Of a stretch of DNA of 64,000 nucleotides, positions 1 through 8,553 are shown piece by piece; the stretch's first letter is position 1; each line of letters starts with the position of its first letter. The notes under the pieces are model-generated. The model was not told the DNA's origin, did not search any database, and saw nothing but the letters and a program-made list of their open reading frames with translations. Source of the DNA: Chloroflexota bacterium. GTDB lineage: Bacteria > Chloroflexota > Anaerolineae > Anaerolineales > Villigracilaceae. The translations under genes and the position numbers were made by a program. The stretch covers positions 1,560,902 to 1,624,901 of the forward strand of contig JABFGC010000002.1 in NCBI GenBank assembly GCA_013112685.1, in the 5' to 3' direction.

Positions 1-987
1 AAAGCGAAGGATATCGAAGTCGTGCCAACATCGCCTGTCAAACGCGCGCCGCGTGAACGGATGCAGGAACTTTCGATTGCAGAACGCCTCAACGGCTTCA
101 TAGAGGTTGAATTGGGTCTCACCCAGGAACAGGCAATCGCGGAGGCACAGCGTTGTTTAGCCTGCGCGGTTTGCTCGGAATGTAACCAGTGCGTCACTGC
201 CTGTTTGCGCGGGGCAATCATCCACGATGACAAGCCGAAGCGCATGGATGTTGATGTGGACGCGATTCTCGTTGCCACTGGCTTTGATGTCTTCGATCCG
301 CATCGCAAGCCCGAACTGGGCTACGGAAAATATCCGCAGGTGATTACGTCGCTGGAGTTCGAGCGTCTCGCTTCTGCGTCGGGTCCGACGGCGGGAAAGA
401 TTTCGCTCAACGGGCATCCGCCAAAGAAAATAACTTTTATCCAATGTGTCGGCTCGCGCGACCGAAGTTTGAATCTGCCCAACTGTTCGCGCGTGTGTTG
501 CATGGCGGTTGCCAAGCAGGCGCACCTCGCGCATGACCGTCTGCCCGACGCGGAGATTACGGTCTTTTACATGGATGTCCGCGCGTTCGGCAAAGGCTTC
601 GAGGAATTCTATGACCGCGTCCGCGAGGAGGGAGTCATTTATCGGCGCGGGAATCCATCTGAGATTATTCGTCGAGGAGATAAAGTCGTCGTACGCGCGG
701 AAGATACGTTAATCGGCGAGCAGGTTGAAGTAGAGTCTGATCTCGTCGTGTTGGCGGTCGGCATGTCGCCGCGCGCGGACGCGTCCAATGTATCCGAAAC
801 ATTGAATCTCGTTCGCGGCGCGGATGGTTTCTTTGCGGAAGCACATCCCAAACTGCGAACCGTTGAGAGCAATGTGCCAGGAATCTTTTTGGCGGGTTGC
901 AGTCAGGGACCAAAGGATATTCCAGATACGGTCGCTCATGCGAAAGCGGCGGCGTCTGCGGCGATGATTTTGTTGAATCGAAATTAG
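1..987 (+). CDS. hdrA: HdrA-like FAD/iron-sulfur oxidoreductase, 5' end cut by window edge
   Basis: The reading frame is open from base 1, so the start lies upstream of the window. The visible part begins with a cysteine cluster (CLACAVC-x2-CNQC-x3-C) of the kind that joins GltD-like and HdrA modules. It continues with an ATG(F) flavoprotein segment, the HdrA signature FIQCVGSRD, a CSRVCC cluster and a C-terminal GxFLAGCSQGPKDI dinucleotide-binding segment. Family knowledge: HdrA carries FAD and [4Fe-4S] clusters and is the electron-bifurcating or electron-distributing hub of heterodisulfide-reductase-like complexes. Its loop LASASGPTAG matches ordinary HdrA, unlike the second copy downstream. 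It heads the visible part of a co-directional redox operon running to about 11.6 kb. Partner and substrate cannot be told from sequence. Confidence 0.85.
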   Translation, partial: KAKDIEVVPTSPVKRAPRERMQELSIAERLNGFIEVELGLTQEQAIAEAQRCLACAVCSECNQCVTACLRGAIIHDDKPKRMDVDVDAILVATGFDVFDPHRKPELGYGKYPQVITSLEFERLASASGPTAGKISLNGHPPKKITFIQCVGSRDRSLNLPNCSRVCCMAVAKQAHLAHDRLPDAEITVFYMDVRAFGKGFEEFYDRVREEGVIYRRGNPSEIIRRGDKVVVRAEDTLIGEQVEVESDLVVLAVGMSPRADASNVSETLNLVRGADGFFAEAHPKLRTVESNVPGIFLAGCSQGPKDIPDTVAHAKAAASAAMILLNRN

Positions 988-1000
988 CATCTCGTTTTAT

Positions 1001-1091
1001 CCGCTAATCCACGCTAATCTCCGCTAATCAAAATCCTTTGAGACGGAATGGCTAAAAAGAATTCGTGTGGATCAGTGAAGATTAGCGGAGA
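1001..1091. repeat. CGCTAATC short tandem plus inverted partner
   Basis: Three copies of (C/A)CGCTAATC start at 1001, 1011 and 1021 with a period of 10. A perfect 12-base inverted partner (GATTAGCGGAGA, 1080-1091) pairs with TCTCCGCTAATC at 1018-1029. The structure fills the gap between two hdr genes, so the transcript can fold here. It resembles the dispersed palindromes elsewhere in the window, but no second copy was seen. Confidence 0.6.
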
Positions 1092-1117
1092 AAAAGTTTC
1101 TCCGAAAGGAGTTGAAC

Positions 1118-2266
1118 ATGCTTCAAATTGAAAGCCGAACCTTTGCAAAAGAACGCGGATTGTTCGCGTGTGTCCAATGCGGGAAGTGCACGGGCGGATG
1201 TCCGATGGCTATGAAGACCAAACTCAATCCGCGCGCCATTATTTATCGCGTGCTGATTGCTGGCAACGGATTCAACCTGGAAGGGCGCGATGAGTTGTGG
1301 GATTGCACAACCTGCTCAACGTGTTATAGCCGCTGTCCCAAACAAGTCAACCCGATGGAAGCGATCGTGGCAATGCGAAGCGCCATTGTCGAAAAAGGGA
1401 AGATTCACCCGAACGTGAAGACTGCATTGGAAAGTACGTTTAGAAATGGCAATCCGCTGAAACTGCCGCGCGAGGATCGCGGGTTATGGGCAAAGGATTT
1501 GCAAGTGAAAGCGTTCGCTGAGACAGGCGCGGAATATCTCTTTTACGTCGGTTGCACGCCATCTTACGATCCGCACGGACAGAAAGTGGCGCGTGCGCTG
1601 GTGAGTCTCCTGCAATCCGCAGGCGTTGACTTTGGCATTCTCGGCAATGATGAAAACTGTTGTTCCAGCGAAGTGCGGCGGCTGGGGGAGGTTGGTTTAT
1701 TTGAAGCGATGGTCGAAGAAAATGCCGAGATGTTCAAGGAATTGAACGTTCAGAAAATGTTCACGGTCTCGCCGCATTGCTTCAACGTGTTCAAGAACGA
1801 CTATCACACCATCGAAGCGGGCGCGACGTTTGGCGCGCAGGTTCAGCATTACACACAGATGTTGGCTGACTTGCTGAAGGATGGCAGGTTGAAGTTCAAT
1901 GGTTCGTTTGCAAAAAAGGTGACGTATCACGATCCGTGCTATCTTGGCAAGCATAATGGCATCTTCGACGAGCCGCGCGAGGTGTTGACTGGAATCCCTG
2001 GCGTCGAGTTGATCGAGATGGACAGGTCGCGCGAAAAGAGTCTGTGCTGTGAAGGCGGCGGCGGACGCATGTGGGTGGAAGGGACGAATCCCGGCACGCG
2101 TCTGGCGCAATTGCGAGTCAAAGAAGCGCTGGAGACGGGCGCGGAAGTCCTTGCCACTGCCTGCCCGTTCTGCTTGCTCACGCTCGATGAAGCGGTCAAG
2201 CATTTGAACGCGGAGGAAAAAATCCGCGTGTTGGATGTTGCGGAGATCGCGGCGCAGGCGTTGTAG
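1118..2266 (+). CDS. HdrC-HdrB fusion (heterodisulfide reductase-like, CCG domains)
   Basis: The N-terminal third is HdrC-like, with two [4Fe-4S] motifs (CVQCGKCTGGCP near residue 20 and CTTCSTCYSRCP near residue 68). The rest is HdrB-like with two cysteine-rich CCG regions: ENCCSSE near residue 175, then DPCYLGKHN and CCEGGGG near residues 275-315, ending in TACPFC. Family knowledge: HdrB holds non-cubane iron-sulfur clusters that reduce disulfides or pass electrons, and HdrC wires it to HdrA. The start is ATG 1118 because AAAGGA lies 7 bases upstream; a TTG 6 bases earlier overlaps that ribosome site. Fused HdrCB proteins are known from bacterial Hdr-like operons. The disulfide or other acceptor here is unknown. 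Confidence 0.88.
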   Translation: MLQIESRTFAKERGLFACVQCGKCTGGCPMAMKTKLNPRAIIYRVLIAGNGFNLEGRDELWDCTTCSTCYSRCPKQVNPMEAIVAMRSAIVEKGKIHPNVKTALESTFRNGNPLKLPREDRGLWAKDLQVKAFAETGAEYLFYVGCTPSYDPHGQKVARALVSLLQSAGVDFGILGNDENCCSSEVRRLGEVGLFEAMVEENAEMFKELNVQKMFTVSPHCFNVFKNDYHTIEAGATFGAQVQHYTQMLADLLKDGRLKFNGSFAKKVTYHDPCYLGKHNGIFDEPREVLTGIPGVELIEMDRSREKSLCCEGGGGRMWVEGTNPGTRLAQLRVKEALETGAEVLATACPFCLLTLDEAVKHLNAEEKIRVLDVAEIAAQAL

Positions 2267-2272
2267 TGGTGC

Positions 2273-2306
2273 AGACCTGACAGGTTTCTTAAAACCTGTC
2301 AGGTCT
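2273..2306. repeat. GACCTGACAGGTTT palindrome, copy 1
   Basis: Perfect 15-base arms (AGACCTGACAGGTTT and its complement) flank a CTTA loop, just after the HdrCB stop codon. The same arms recur at 13407-13421 and 13488-13502 with a much longer interior, so this is a dispersed family. On RNA it would form a strong hairpin between hdrCB and the next hdrA. No T-run follows, so it is not a classical terminator. Confidence 0.85.
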
Positions 2307-2330
2307 TGTGAAGTCACGGAGAAAAACCTT

Positions 2331-5138
2331 ATGACAAATTCTCCAAGAGTTGGCGTCTATATCTGTCACTGCGGCATCAACATCGCGGCGACGGTGGATG
2401 TGGCGGCTGTGACTGAGTATGCCGCGCGTCTGCCGAACGTCGTTTTGGCGCGCAACTACAGTTACATGTGCTCCGATCCCGGACAGGTGCTCATCCAGAA
2501 CGACATCCGTGAACTTGACCTGAACCGCGTCGTGGTCGCCTCCTGTTCACCGCGCATGCACGAACCGACATTTCGCGCAACGATCGCTGAGGTAGGTTTG
2601 AATCCCTACTGCCTCGACATGGCAAACATCCGCGAGCAATGTTCCTGGGTGCATCCACAGGGAGTCTCCACCACCGAGAAAGCCATGCAACTGGTTGCTT
2701 CGGCGGTTGCCAAAGCCTCCCGGCTGGAGCCGCTGCAAACGCGGAAAGTGCCTGTCACCCCGGCGGTGTTGGTCATTGGCGGCGGCGTGGCTGGGATGCA
2801 AGCCGCGCTGGATTTGGGAGACGCGGGTTTTGACGTGACCATCGTCGAACATGCCGCTCAACTCGGCGGACATGTCGCGCAGATCTATAAGACGTTTCCA
2901 ACACTTGAACCTACCGGCTTAATGGTGCACGAACTCATCGAGCGCGTGAACGCGCATCCACGCATTCGTTTGATGTCTGAATCTGAAGTGACAGATGTCA
3001 GTGGCTACGTGGGCAATTTCAACGTCAGGGTCAAACAGAATGAAGTGACAACAACTATCCCGGCAGGCGCGATTATCGTTGCTACCGGATTTGAGACATT
3101 CAATCCACACCTCAAGCCGGAATTGGGCTATGGCAAATATCCGCAAGTGATGACGACGCTTGAATTTGAATCCGTCATTGCGAGGAGGAGCCCCGAAGGG
3201 GCGACGACGAAGCAATCCCCTGTTCAAGGGGAGATTGCTTCGCTCGCCAACGAACGGCTCGCTCGCAATGACATTAAGTCAGTTGTCTTCATCCAATGCA
3301 TCGGTTCGCGCGATCAAACAATCGGCAACCCATATTGCTCGCGCGTGTGTTGCATGGTCACTGCCAAGCAGGCGCGGCTCGTGCGCGAGCAATTCCCTGA
3401 TGCTAATGTGACCGTCTTCTACATGGACGTGCGCGCGTTTGGGAAAGGCTTTGAGGAATTCTACGATCAGGCGCGGGAAGATGGGGTCATCTACCGGCGT
3501 GGAAATCCATCGGAAATTAATAAACGCGGCGATAGAGTCGTTGTGAAAGCGGAGGATACGTTGCTTGGCGAGCAGGTCGAAGTCGAAGCGGATTTGGTTG
3601 TGCTGGCAGTGGGAATGAGACCGCGATCCGACAGCGAAGCGGTCGCGCAATTGCTCAAACTCTCGCGTTCGGCGGACGGTTTCTTCATGGAAGCGCATCC
3701 TAAACTGCGCCCGGTGGAGACTTCGATGGCAGGAGTTTTTCTCGCGGGGTGTTGCCAATCGCCAAAAGACATCGTTGATTCCATTTCACAAGCGCGCGCG
3801 GCGGCTTCAGCGGCGATGATTCCCTTGATGCGCGGCGAAGTTCAGGTGGACGCGGCGACCTCGTTCATTGACGAGGAATTGTGCGCGGGCTGCGGTCAAT
3901 GCGCGGCGGTGTGCAGTTTCTCCGCGCTGACATTACATCCCGTGCGTGGCAAGATGACGGTCAACTCGGTGCTGTGCCAGGGATGCGGCTCGTGCGCCAC
4001 CGCGTGCCCATCGAAAGCCATCAAGGTTCACCAGTCTGTTTTCGAGCAGGTGATGGCGCAGATGGATGTGATCTCGAACTGGCGGGTCGCCCCGCCTCGC
4101 CCGCTCTATCGCCATTTATTCAGAACTGGCAAAGAAGCCAGGACCTATTGGGCGCTCAACACGGATGGCGATCCAATTGCCGCCGTTCGAAACTTCCTAT
4201 CGAAGGTCTGGGATCGCGCCGGTCTGCAGGGCATGCTCGCACCGGTCCATCGTTCTGAGCATGAAGCGGGACTCGAATTGATAACGGAACCAGCCCGGTT
4301 ATCCCGGATCGATCCGTTTGTTCCCCTCACCGCGCAAAATGCCGCGCAGATGGCTCTCCAACTGGATTCAGCGCATCCTTACAGCAATTACGGGTTGGCC
4401 CTGCGCCCGTGCGAGGCGCGCGCGCTCGATGAAGTGAAACAGCGCGGCGGATTCAATGCCGATTTCCGCCTGACGATCGGCGTGGACTGCATGGGCAGTT
4501 TCTCCGCTGAGGATTTCGAGTGGCGCGTCGAAAAGGCTGGGACGGTTCAGGATCTGACCGACCAGGAGTTGCTCCACGCGCGTCAGGGCGGGATCGCCCC
4601 CGATCGTTTGCGGCTGGCTTGCCAGATGTGTACTTCCTCGTCAGCAAAAGACACCGACTTGCAGATCAGTCTTATAGGCTTGCCGGTGAAAGAGACGATT
4701 CTCGTCAGCACGACGGATCCTGAGATCGCAGGCAGACTGCACCTTTCTGAAATCACCGATGGATTGGCGGAACCTTCGCTGGTCGAGCAGCACGAGCAAA
4801 TGCTGGTCACAATGCACGAACGGAGGGAGCGCGCCCTCGAGCGCATCCTCCACGACCTGGCTGTGGACCTCCCGGCAGAGGCAGGCGCGTGGATGAGCCA
4901 TCTTGCAAATTGCGCGCCCTGTCGGAAATGCCTGGAGGCTTGCCCGATCTATCAGGCGGATTGGCTTCCCGCTTCGGGCTACGGGGCGACTGCGGAGGAG
5001 ACCATGAAGCGCTGGCTGGCGGATTGTGTGGGCTGCGGGATGTGCGATCAAGCCTGCCCCAAACACCTGCCGCTGTCGGCGATCATCCACCGGATCAGCC
5101 GGGAGGTGAAGAAATCGCCTCTTCTGGAACAAGTTTGA
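2331..5138 (+). CDS. hdrA: HdrA fused to ferredoxin and FrhB-like module
   Basis: Domains in order: HdrA N-terminal region (VYICHCGIN), FAD Rossmann fold (VIGGGVAGMQA near residue 145), HdrA signature FIQCIGSRD with CSRVCC, then two [4Fe-4S] motifs (CAGCGQCAAVC and CQGCGSCATACP near residues 520-560). The last ~350 residues are an FrhB/FdhB-like module (RPCEARALDE, DCMGSF, ARQGGIAPDR, ACQMC) ending in a ferredoxin-like tail (CAPCRKC, CVGCGMCDQACPK). The start is ATG 2331, with ACGGAG upstream; the open frame extends back into the previous gene but is unrelated there. A 99-base palindromic repeat lies in frame at 3174-3272 and replaces the usual LSASGPT loop. Inferred role: the flavin hub of the complex, with a built-in electron input module. 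FrhB homologues often bind F420 or NAD(P)H; which applies here is unknown. Confidence 0.87.
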   Translation: MTNSPRVGVYICHCGINIAATVDVAAVTEYAARLPNVVLARNYSYMCSDPGQVLIQNDIRELDLNRVVVASCSPRMHEPTFRATIAEVGLNPYCLDMANIREQCSWVHPQGVSTTEKAMQLVASAVAKASRLEPLQTRKVPVTPAVLVIGGGVAGMQAALDLGDAGFDVTIVEHAAQLGGHVAQIYKTFPTLEPTGLMVHELIERVNAHPRIRLMSESEVTDVSGYVGNFNVRVKQNEVTTTIPAGAIIVATGFETFNPHLKPELGYGKYPQVMTTLEFESVIARRSPEGATTKQSPVQGEIASLANERLARNDIKSVVFIQCIGSRDQTIGNPYCSRVCCMVTAKQARLVREQFPDANVTVFYMDVRAFGKGFEEFYDQAREDGVIYRRGNPSEINKRGDRVVVKAEDTLLGEQVEVEADLVVLAVGMRPRSDSEAVAQLLKLSRSADGFFMEAHPKLRPVETSMAGVFLAGCCQSPKDIVDSISQARAAASAAMIPLMRGEVQVDAATSFIDEELCAGCGQCAAVCSFSALTLHPVRGKMTVNSVLCQGCGSCATACPSKAIKVHQSVFEQVMAQMDVISNWRVAPPRPLYRHLFRTGKEARTYWALNTDGDPIAAVRNFLSKVWDRAGLQGMLAPVHRSEHEAGLELITEPARLSRIDPFVPLTAQNAAQMALQLDSAHPYSNYGLALRPCEARALDEVKQRGGFNADFRLTIGVDCMGSFSAEDFEWRVEKAGTVQDLTDQELLHARQGGIAPDRLRLACQMCTSSSAKDTDLQISLIGLPVKETILVSTTDPEIAGRLHLSEITDGLAEPSLVEQHEQMLVTMHERRERALERILHDLAVDLPAEAGAWMSHLANCAPCRKCLEACPIYQADWLPASGYGATAEETMKRWLADCVGCGMCDQACPKHLPLSAIIHRISREVKKSPLLEQV
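3174..3272. repeat. GTCATTGCGAG palindromic element inside hdrA
   Basis: Terminal inverted repeats GTCATTGCGAG and CTCGCAATGAC are perfect (11 bases). Inside are further inverted parts (AGCAATCCCC / GGGGAGATTGCT). The length of 99 bases is exactly 33 codons, so the hdrA frame stays open and the element is translated. A second copy with the same ends lies at 57931-58003. Compared with the paralogue at 1-987, the insert sits where the conserved ASGPT loop should be. Confidence 0.85.
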
Positions 5139-5273
5139 CGCTGAATCTTCGGGCATATTTGCGCCTGAAATAGGGTTATGCCTGAATGGTTTTCGGGTGA
5201 AAGATGGTTTACCGGTGGCGAAGGTTTGGATATGCTGAAAATGTGGCAATCCGCCTGTTACGAAGGAAGGTGA

Positions 5274-6272
5274 ATGATGACGACCTGGATACTTAAAACC
5301 CATAACAGCCCCCTGGCAACAACAAGGCAGTTCCTCGAGACTGTCTGGTCGTATGCCAATCTCGAAGGCATGGTCGTGCCGGTCTATGAGCCGGGATATG
5401 CAACAGCCAAAATGACCTTAATCAACGACCCCATGCAGTTGGAAAATGCAGACCCGTTTGTCCCGCTGATGCAGTTCAATGCCGGAAGACTGATCGCCGA
5501 ATTGGCGTATGAGATGCCGGATGTGCGGCTGGCAATGGTGGTGCGTGCCTGCGAACTCCGCGCCTTCGACGAACGAGTCAAAATGGACGGAATGAATCTG
5601 GAGAAATGGCTGACGATCGGCGTGGAATGTATCGGCTGCATCCCGGTTCAGGATTTCAAATGGCGTGTCCAGAATGCCGGCGGGGTGGAAGGACTGACCG
5701 ACCTCGTCCTGCGCAATGCTCGTCAGGGCGGGATCGCCCTCGACCGTTTCCGCTCTGCCTGCCAGATATGCTCCAAGCCTGAGCCTTCGCACTTCGACCT
5801 GTGTCTCGAGTTGCTGGGACTGCCAGCCAAAGAGATGCTGCTGGTTTCCGCCAGGGATGATGCCATTGCCCGCAAGTTCCATCTGAATGAGATCACGGGC
5901 GGATTTGCATCGCCGGACTTAAGAGGGCAACATGACCTTATGGTCAGGACCGTGGAGGAACGGCGCCAACGCATCCGTGAGAGGAAGCTTCGCGAGCTTT
6001 CTCCCTATTTGCCAATGAACCCGGATAAGTTGATGAATTTCCTGAAGGAATGTCAACCTTGCAGGAACTGCATTGCGGCGTGCCCGGTTTATCCAGAAGA
6101 ACTAATACCGTCAATGGATCACGGAGCCGTTTCCGGGGATCTCGCAAGACGCTGGTTGATGTCGTGCGCGGAATGCGGTATGTGCGAGCAAGCCTGTCCA
6201 AAGGAACTGCCGCTGGCAGCCATTATGAATCGCCTCAGCCGCGAACTGAAAAGGGAAGCGATGGCCGTCTAG
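5274..6272 (+). CDS. FrhB-like iron-sulfur oxidoreductase subunit
   Basis: This 332-residue protein is a stand-alone paralogue of the C-terminal module of the preceding hdrA. Shared features are a VRACELRAF segment, GVECIGCIPVQDF, the block ARQGGIALDRFRSACQIC, and a C-terminal ferredoxin-like part (CQPCRNCIAACP, CAECGMCEQACPK). Start ATG 5274 follows AAGGAAGG; ATG 5277 is an alternative. Family knowledge: FrhB/FdhB-type proteins carry FAD and iron-sulfur clusters and exchange electrons with a mobile carrier. Tandem placement after the fused copy suggests duplication within the operon. Confidence 0.8.
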   Translation: MMTTWILKTHNSPLATTRQFLETVWSYANLEGMVVPVYEPGYATAKMTLINDPMQLENADPFVPLMQFNAGRLIAELAYEMPDVRLAMVVRACELRAFDERVKMDGMNLEKWLTIGVECIGCIPVQDFKWRVQNAGGVEGLTDLVLRNARQGGIALDRFRSACQICSKPEPSHFDLCLELLGLPAKEMLLVSARDDAIARKFHLNEITGGFASPDLRGQHDLMVRTVEERRQRIRERKLRELSPYLPMNPDKLMNFLKECQPCRNCIAACPVYPEELIPSMDHGAVSGDLARRWLMSCAECGMCEQACPKELPLAAIMNRLSRELKREAMAV

Positions 6273-6289
6273 CCCGGAAGGAGAATCGT

Positions 6290-6727
6290 ATGCCGCAACG
6301 CACCCAGACCGACCCGACCAGAATTCAGCATATCTTGAGTGTGATCTTTTCACAACCGCGTCCGCCGGTGGCGCGCTGCCGGTTGTTGAGTTCGGGGCTG
6401 GGACCGGCGCACATGCTCAAGGTCAGCGAAGATATCGTTGGCACAAAAGCCTGCCTGGGATGCGGCAGTTGCATGGATGCCTGCCCGGTTCTGGCGCGTG
6501 ACCCCAAACGCAGACTGCGATGCGATGCGCGCAGTTCGATGGCGCTGGAGACGCTGATCGGCGAGGACTGCGACCGGTGCGGGAACTGCGTTCTCGCATG
6601 TCCGCAGGTTGACACTACCATCAAGCATTACCTCATCCAGACTCATCTCGCGGAAGGGATGGTTGAGTTGCTGGCAAAAGCCGCGTCGGATGAGGTGTAT
6701 GTGGTCGATCTGTTGTTGAGTCATTAA
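6290..6727 (+). CDS. HdrC-like 4Fe-4S dicluster protein
   Basis: The 145-residue protein has two ferredoxin motifs (CLGCGSCMDACP near residue 55 and CDRCGNCVLACP near residue 95) in an HdrC-like helical context. The start is ATG 6290 with GGAAGGA upstream; the frame is open further back but there overlaps the previous gene. Likely role: electron wire between a flavoprotein and the SdhB-like protein encoded next. It has no membrane segment. Confidence 0.78.
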   Translation: MPQRTQTDPTRIQHILSVIFSQPRPPVARCRLLSSGLGPAHMLKVSEDIVGTKACLGCGSCMDACPVLARDPKRRLRCDARSSMALETLIGEDCDRCGNCVLACPQVDTTIKHYLIQTHLAEGMVELLAKAASDEVYVVDLLLSH

Positions 6728-6739
6728 GTTGTTGCGGTG

Positions 6740-6760
6740 GCGCAAGATGGCATCTTGCGC
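6740..6760. repeat. GCGCAAGATG palindrome
   Basis: Ten-base perfect arms (GCGCAAGATG / CATCTTGCGC) around a single G, in the 54-base gap between two redox genes. The hairpin would sit just upstream of the ribosome site (AGAGGAG) of the next gene and could affect its translation. It may be another dispersed palindrome family. Confidence 0.7.
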
Positions 6761-6781
6761 TACGTGAAAGAGGAGTCTCGC

Positions 6782-7447
6782 ATGGTTGAGATCTTCATCC
6801 TTGGACAAAGATACGAAGTCCCTGAAGGGTTGACGATCCTCAAGGCGTTCGAATGGTCGGGATTTCACCTGACGCGCGGCGTGGGCTGTCGCGGCGGTTT
6901 CTGCGGCGCGTGCGGAACGGTGTACCGGCTGCAAAACGATCATATTCTCTATTACGCACTGGCATGTCAAACAGTCATCAAACCCGGAATGATTCTGGGA
7001 CAGATTCCATTCTTCCCGGCGCAACATCCCGCATATCGCATTGAAGACCTGAAGCCAACAGGCGAAACGTTGTTGCAGATGTATCCTGAATTATTGCGCT
7101 GCTATGGATGCAACACCTGCGCGAAAGCCTGCCCGCAGGAAATCGACGTGCTGAACTACATGGCTGCGGCAGTGCGCGGCGACATCGCCGCGGTGGCGGA
7201 AATCTCGTTCGATTGCATCTCCTGTGGTTTATGTGTTGCGCGCTGTCCATCGGAAAACGTCCCGCCGAATGTGTCGCTGCTGGCGCGGCGGCTGTATGGG
7301 AAGTACCTGGCTCCACGCGCGGAGCATCTGCGCCATCGCATTCAGGAGATCGAAGGCGGCACGTATCGACCGGAAATCGCCGTTCTCAAATCTGCGCCGG
7401 TGAATGAACTCAGGAATCAATATGCCGAGAGGCAGATCGAAGAGTAG
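6782..7447 (+). CDS. SdhB/TfrB-like iron-sulfur subunit (2Fe-2S plus 2x 4Fe-4S)
   Basis: The N-terminal part has a 2Fe-2S pattern (CRGGFCGACG, later ACQT) near residues 35-65. The C-terminal part has two cluster motifs (CYGCNTCAKACP near residue 108, CISCGLCVARCP near residue 145). This is the architecture of the iron-sulfur subunit of succinate dehydrogenase/fumarate reductase and of the N-terminal part of thiol:fumarate reductase TfrB. Start ATG 6782 follows AGAGGAG; an in-frame ATG further up lacks a site. No cytochrome b or membrane anchor gene is nearby, so a soluble complex with the SdhA-like protein at 9674 is likely. The HdrB half of TfrB is absent but exists as the separate HdrCB protein. 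Confidence 0.78.
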   Translation: MVEIFILGQRYEVPEGLTILKAFEWSGFHLTRGVGCRGGFCGACGTVYRLQNDHILYYALACQTVIKPGMILGQIPFFPAQHPAYRIEDLKPTGETLLQMYPELLRCYGCNTCAKACPQEIDVLNYMAAAVRGDIAAVAEISFDCISCGLCVARCPSENVPPNVSLLARRLYGKYLAPRAEHLRHRIQEIEGGTYRPEIAVLKSAPVNELRNQYAERQIEE

Positions 7448-7451
7448 CGCC

Positions 7452-8552
7452 ATGGATTTTGAATTCTCCCCCGATGCCCTGATGCTGCGCGACATGCTGC
7501 GCCGCTTCGTCGAGGACGAAGCCAAGCCGATGGAGATGAAATTCTTCTCCACCCGCGCGCTCGAAGACAATGAACGCGCCCGCCTGCGGACCGTGATCGA
7601 GCAGATGGGTTTGTGGGGCATTACGGTGCCGGAGAAGTTCGGCGGCGGCGGGCTGGACCTGGTCACTGCCTGCCTGCTCCACGAGGAATTGGGAAAGACG
7701 TTCCTGCCCATCGATCTCGGCGATGTGCCGCCGATGTTATATGCCTGCCAGGGAGATCAAATCGAAAAGTTCCTGAAGCCCACATTGGCGGGCAAACGTC
7801 ATCCGTATCTTGCGGCGTGTGAGCCAAACGCCTTCAAGCCCGAAGACTGGAAGACCACCGCGACCCCGCAGGATCAGGTTTATGTGCTCGATGGAAAGAA
7901 AACGCTTTTTGCTGTGCCCTCCGCTCAGGATTTTTTGATCGTGCTGGCAAAGGCTCCAGCCGGGATCGGCGCTTTTATCGTGGAACCAAACCAGGGCGGA
8001 GTCCGAATCGTCGAAAATGGCGGCGTGACCCTGCACCTCGAAGGATGTCAAGCCGAAGCCAAATCCCTTCTCGGCGAATGCGGTCAGGCGCTCCGGCTGG
8101 GATCCGATGAAGCCCCCGGGTCGTGCATCCAATTGGGCGCGCGCTATATCGGCTTGGCGCAACGGCTGCTCGACATGTCCATCGAGTATGCCAAAAGTTG
8201 GACGGCGCTTGGCGCTTTGCTCATGGAACGCCGGGCGATTCAAAATATGCTGGCGGAGATGCAAGTGCAGATCGAAAGCGCGCGCTGGCTGGTCTATCAT
8301 GCCGCCTGGCTTGCCGACAAGGAAGGGCCATCGTATCTGGCTGCGGCGGAAGTGCGTTTGTCCACCGGTGAGATGCTGAGGCGTGTTACCGACCTTGCCA
8401 CCCTGGTCTATGGCGGTCCGGGACCATCACAGGAATTTGATATCAATCGTTACCTCTGTAGTACAGTTCCCCCACAGGCGCTTGAATTGGGGTTGGAGTG
8501 TGCCCGAACAACGATCGCCGCCAGCCTGTTGGCTGTGAGTGAGGGAGGCTGA
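7452..8552 (+). CDS. Divergent acyl-CoA dehydrogenase homologue
   Basis: The order of segments follows the acyl-CoA dehydrogenase fold: helical N-terminus, MGLWGITVPEKFGG, a beta domain and a helical C-terminus with AEMQVQIESARWL. Several hallmarks are missing. The FAD/substrate-binding TEPxxGSD stretch reads ACEPNAFKPEDW, and the C-terminal IHGGYGY and EGTSEIQR blocks, which carry the usual catalytic glutamate, are replaced by unrelated sequence. Start ATG 7452 lies 4 bases after the previous stop. Embedded between an SdhB-like and an FrhB-like gene, it may be a structural or electron-transfer subunit, or use another base. Catalytic acyl-CoA oxidation cannot be assumed. Confidence 0.75.
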   Translation: MDFEFSPDALMLRDMLRRFVEDEAKPMEMKFFSTRALEDNERARLRTVIEQMGLWGITVPEKFGGGGLDLVTACLLHEELGKTFLPIDLGDVPPMLYACQGDQIEKFLKPTLAGKRHPYLAACEPNAFKPEDWKTTATPQDQVYVLDGKKTLFAVPSAQDFLIVLAKAPAGIGAFIVEPNQGGVRIVENGGVTLHLEGCQAEAKSLLGECGQALRLGSDEAPGSCIQLGARYIGLAQRLLDMSIEYAKSWTALGALLMERRAIQNMLAEMQVQIESARWLVYHAAWLADKEGPSYLAAAEVRLSTGEMLRRVTDLATLVYGGPGPSQEFDINRYLCSTVPPQALELGLECARTTIAASLLAVSEGG

Positions 8553-8553
8553 C

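Noticed and set aside
1001..1091. CRISPR-like array
   Set aside because: Unit length of 10 without spacers and an inverted partner; no cas genes in the window.
2235..2330. Upstream extension of the hdrA start
   Set aside because: The extra residues are translated from the end of the previous gene and the palindrome at 2273; ATG 2331 has a ribosome site and the family start.
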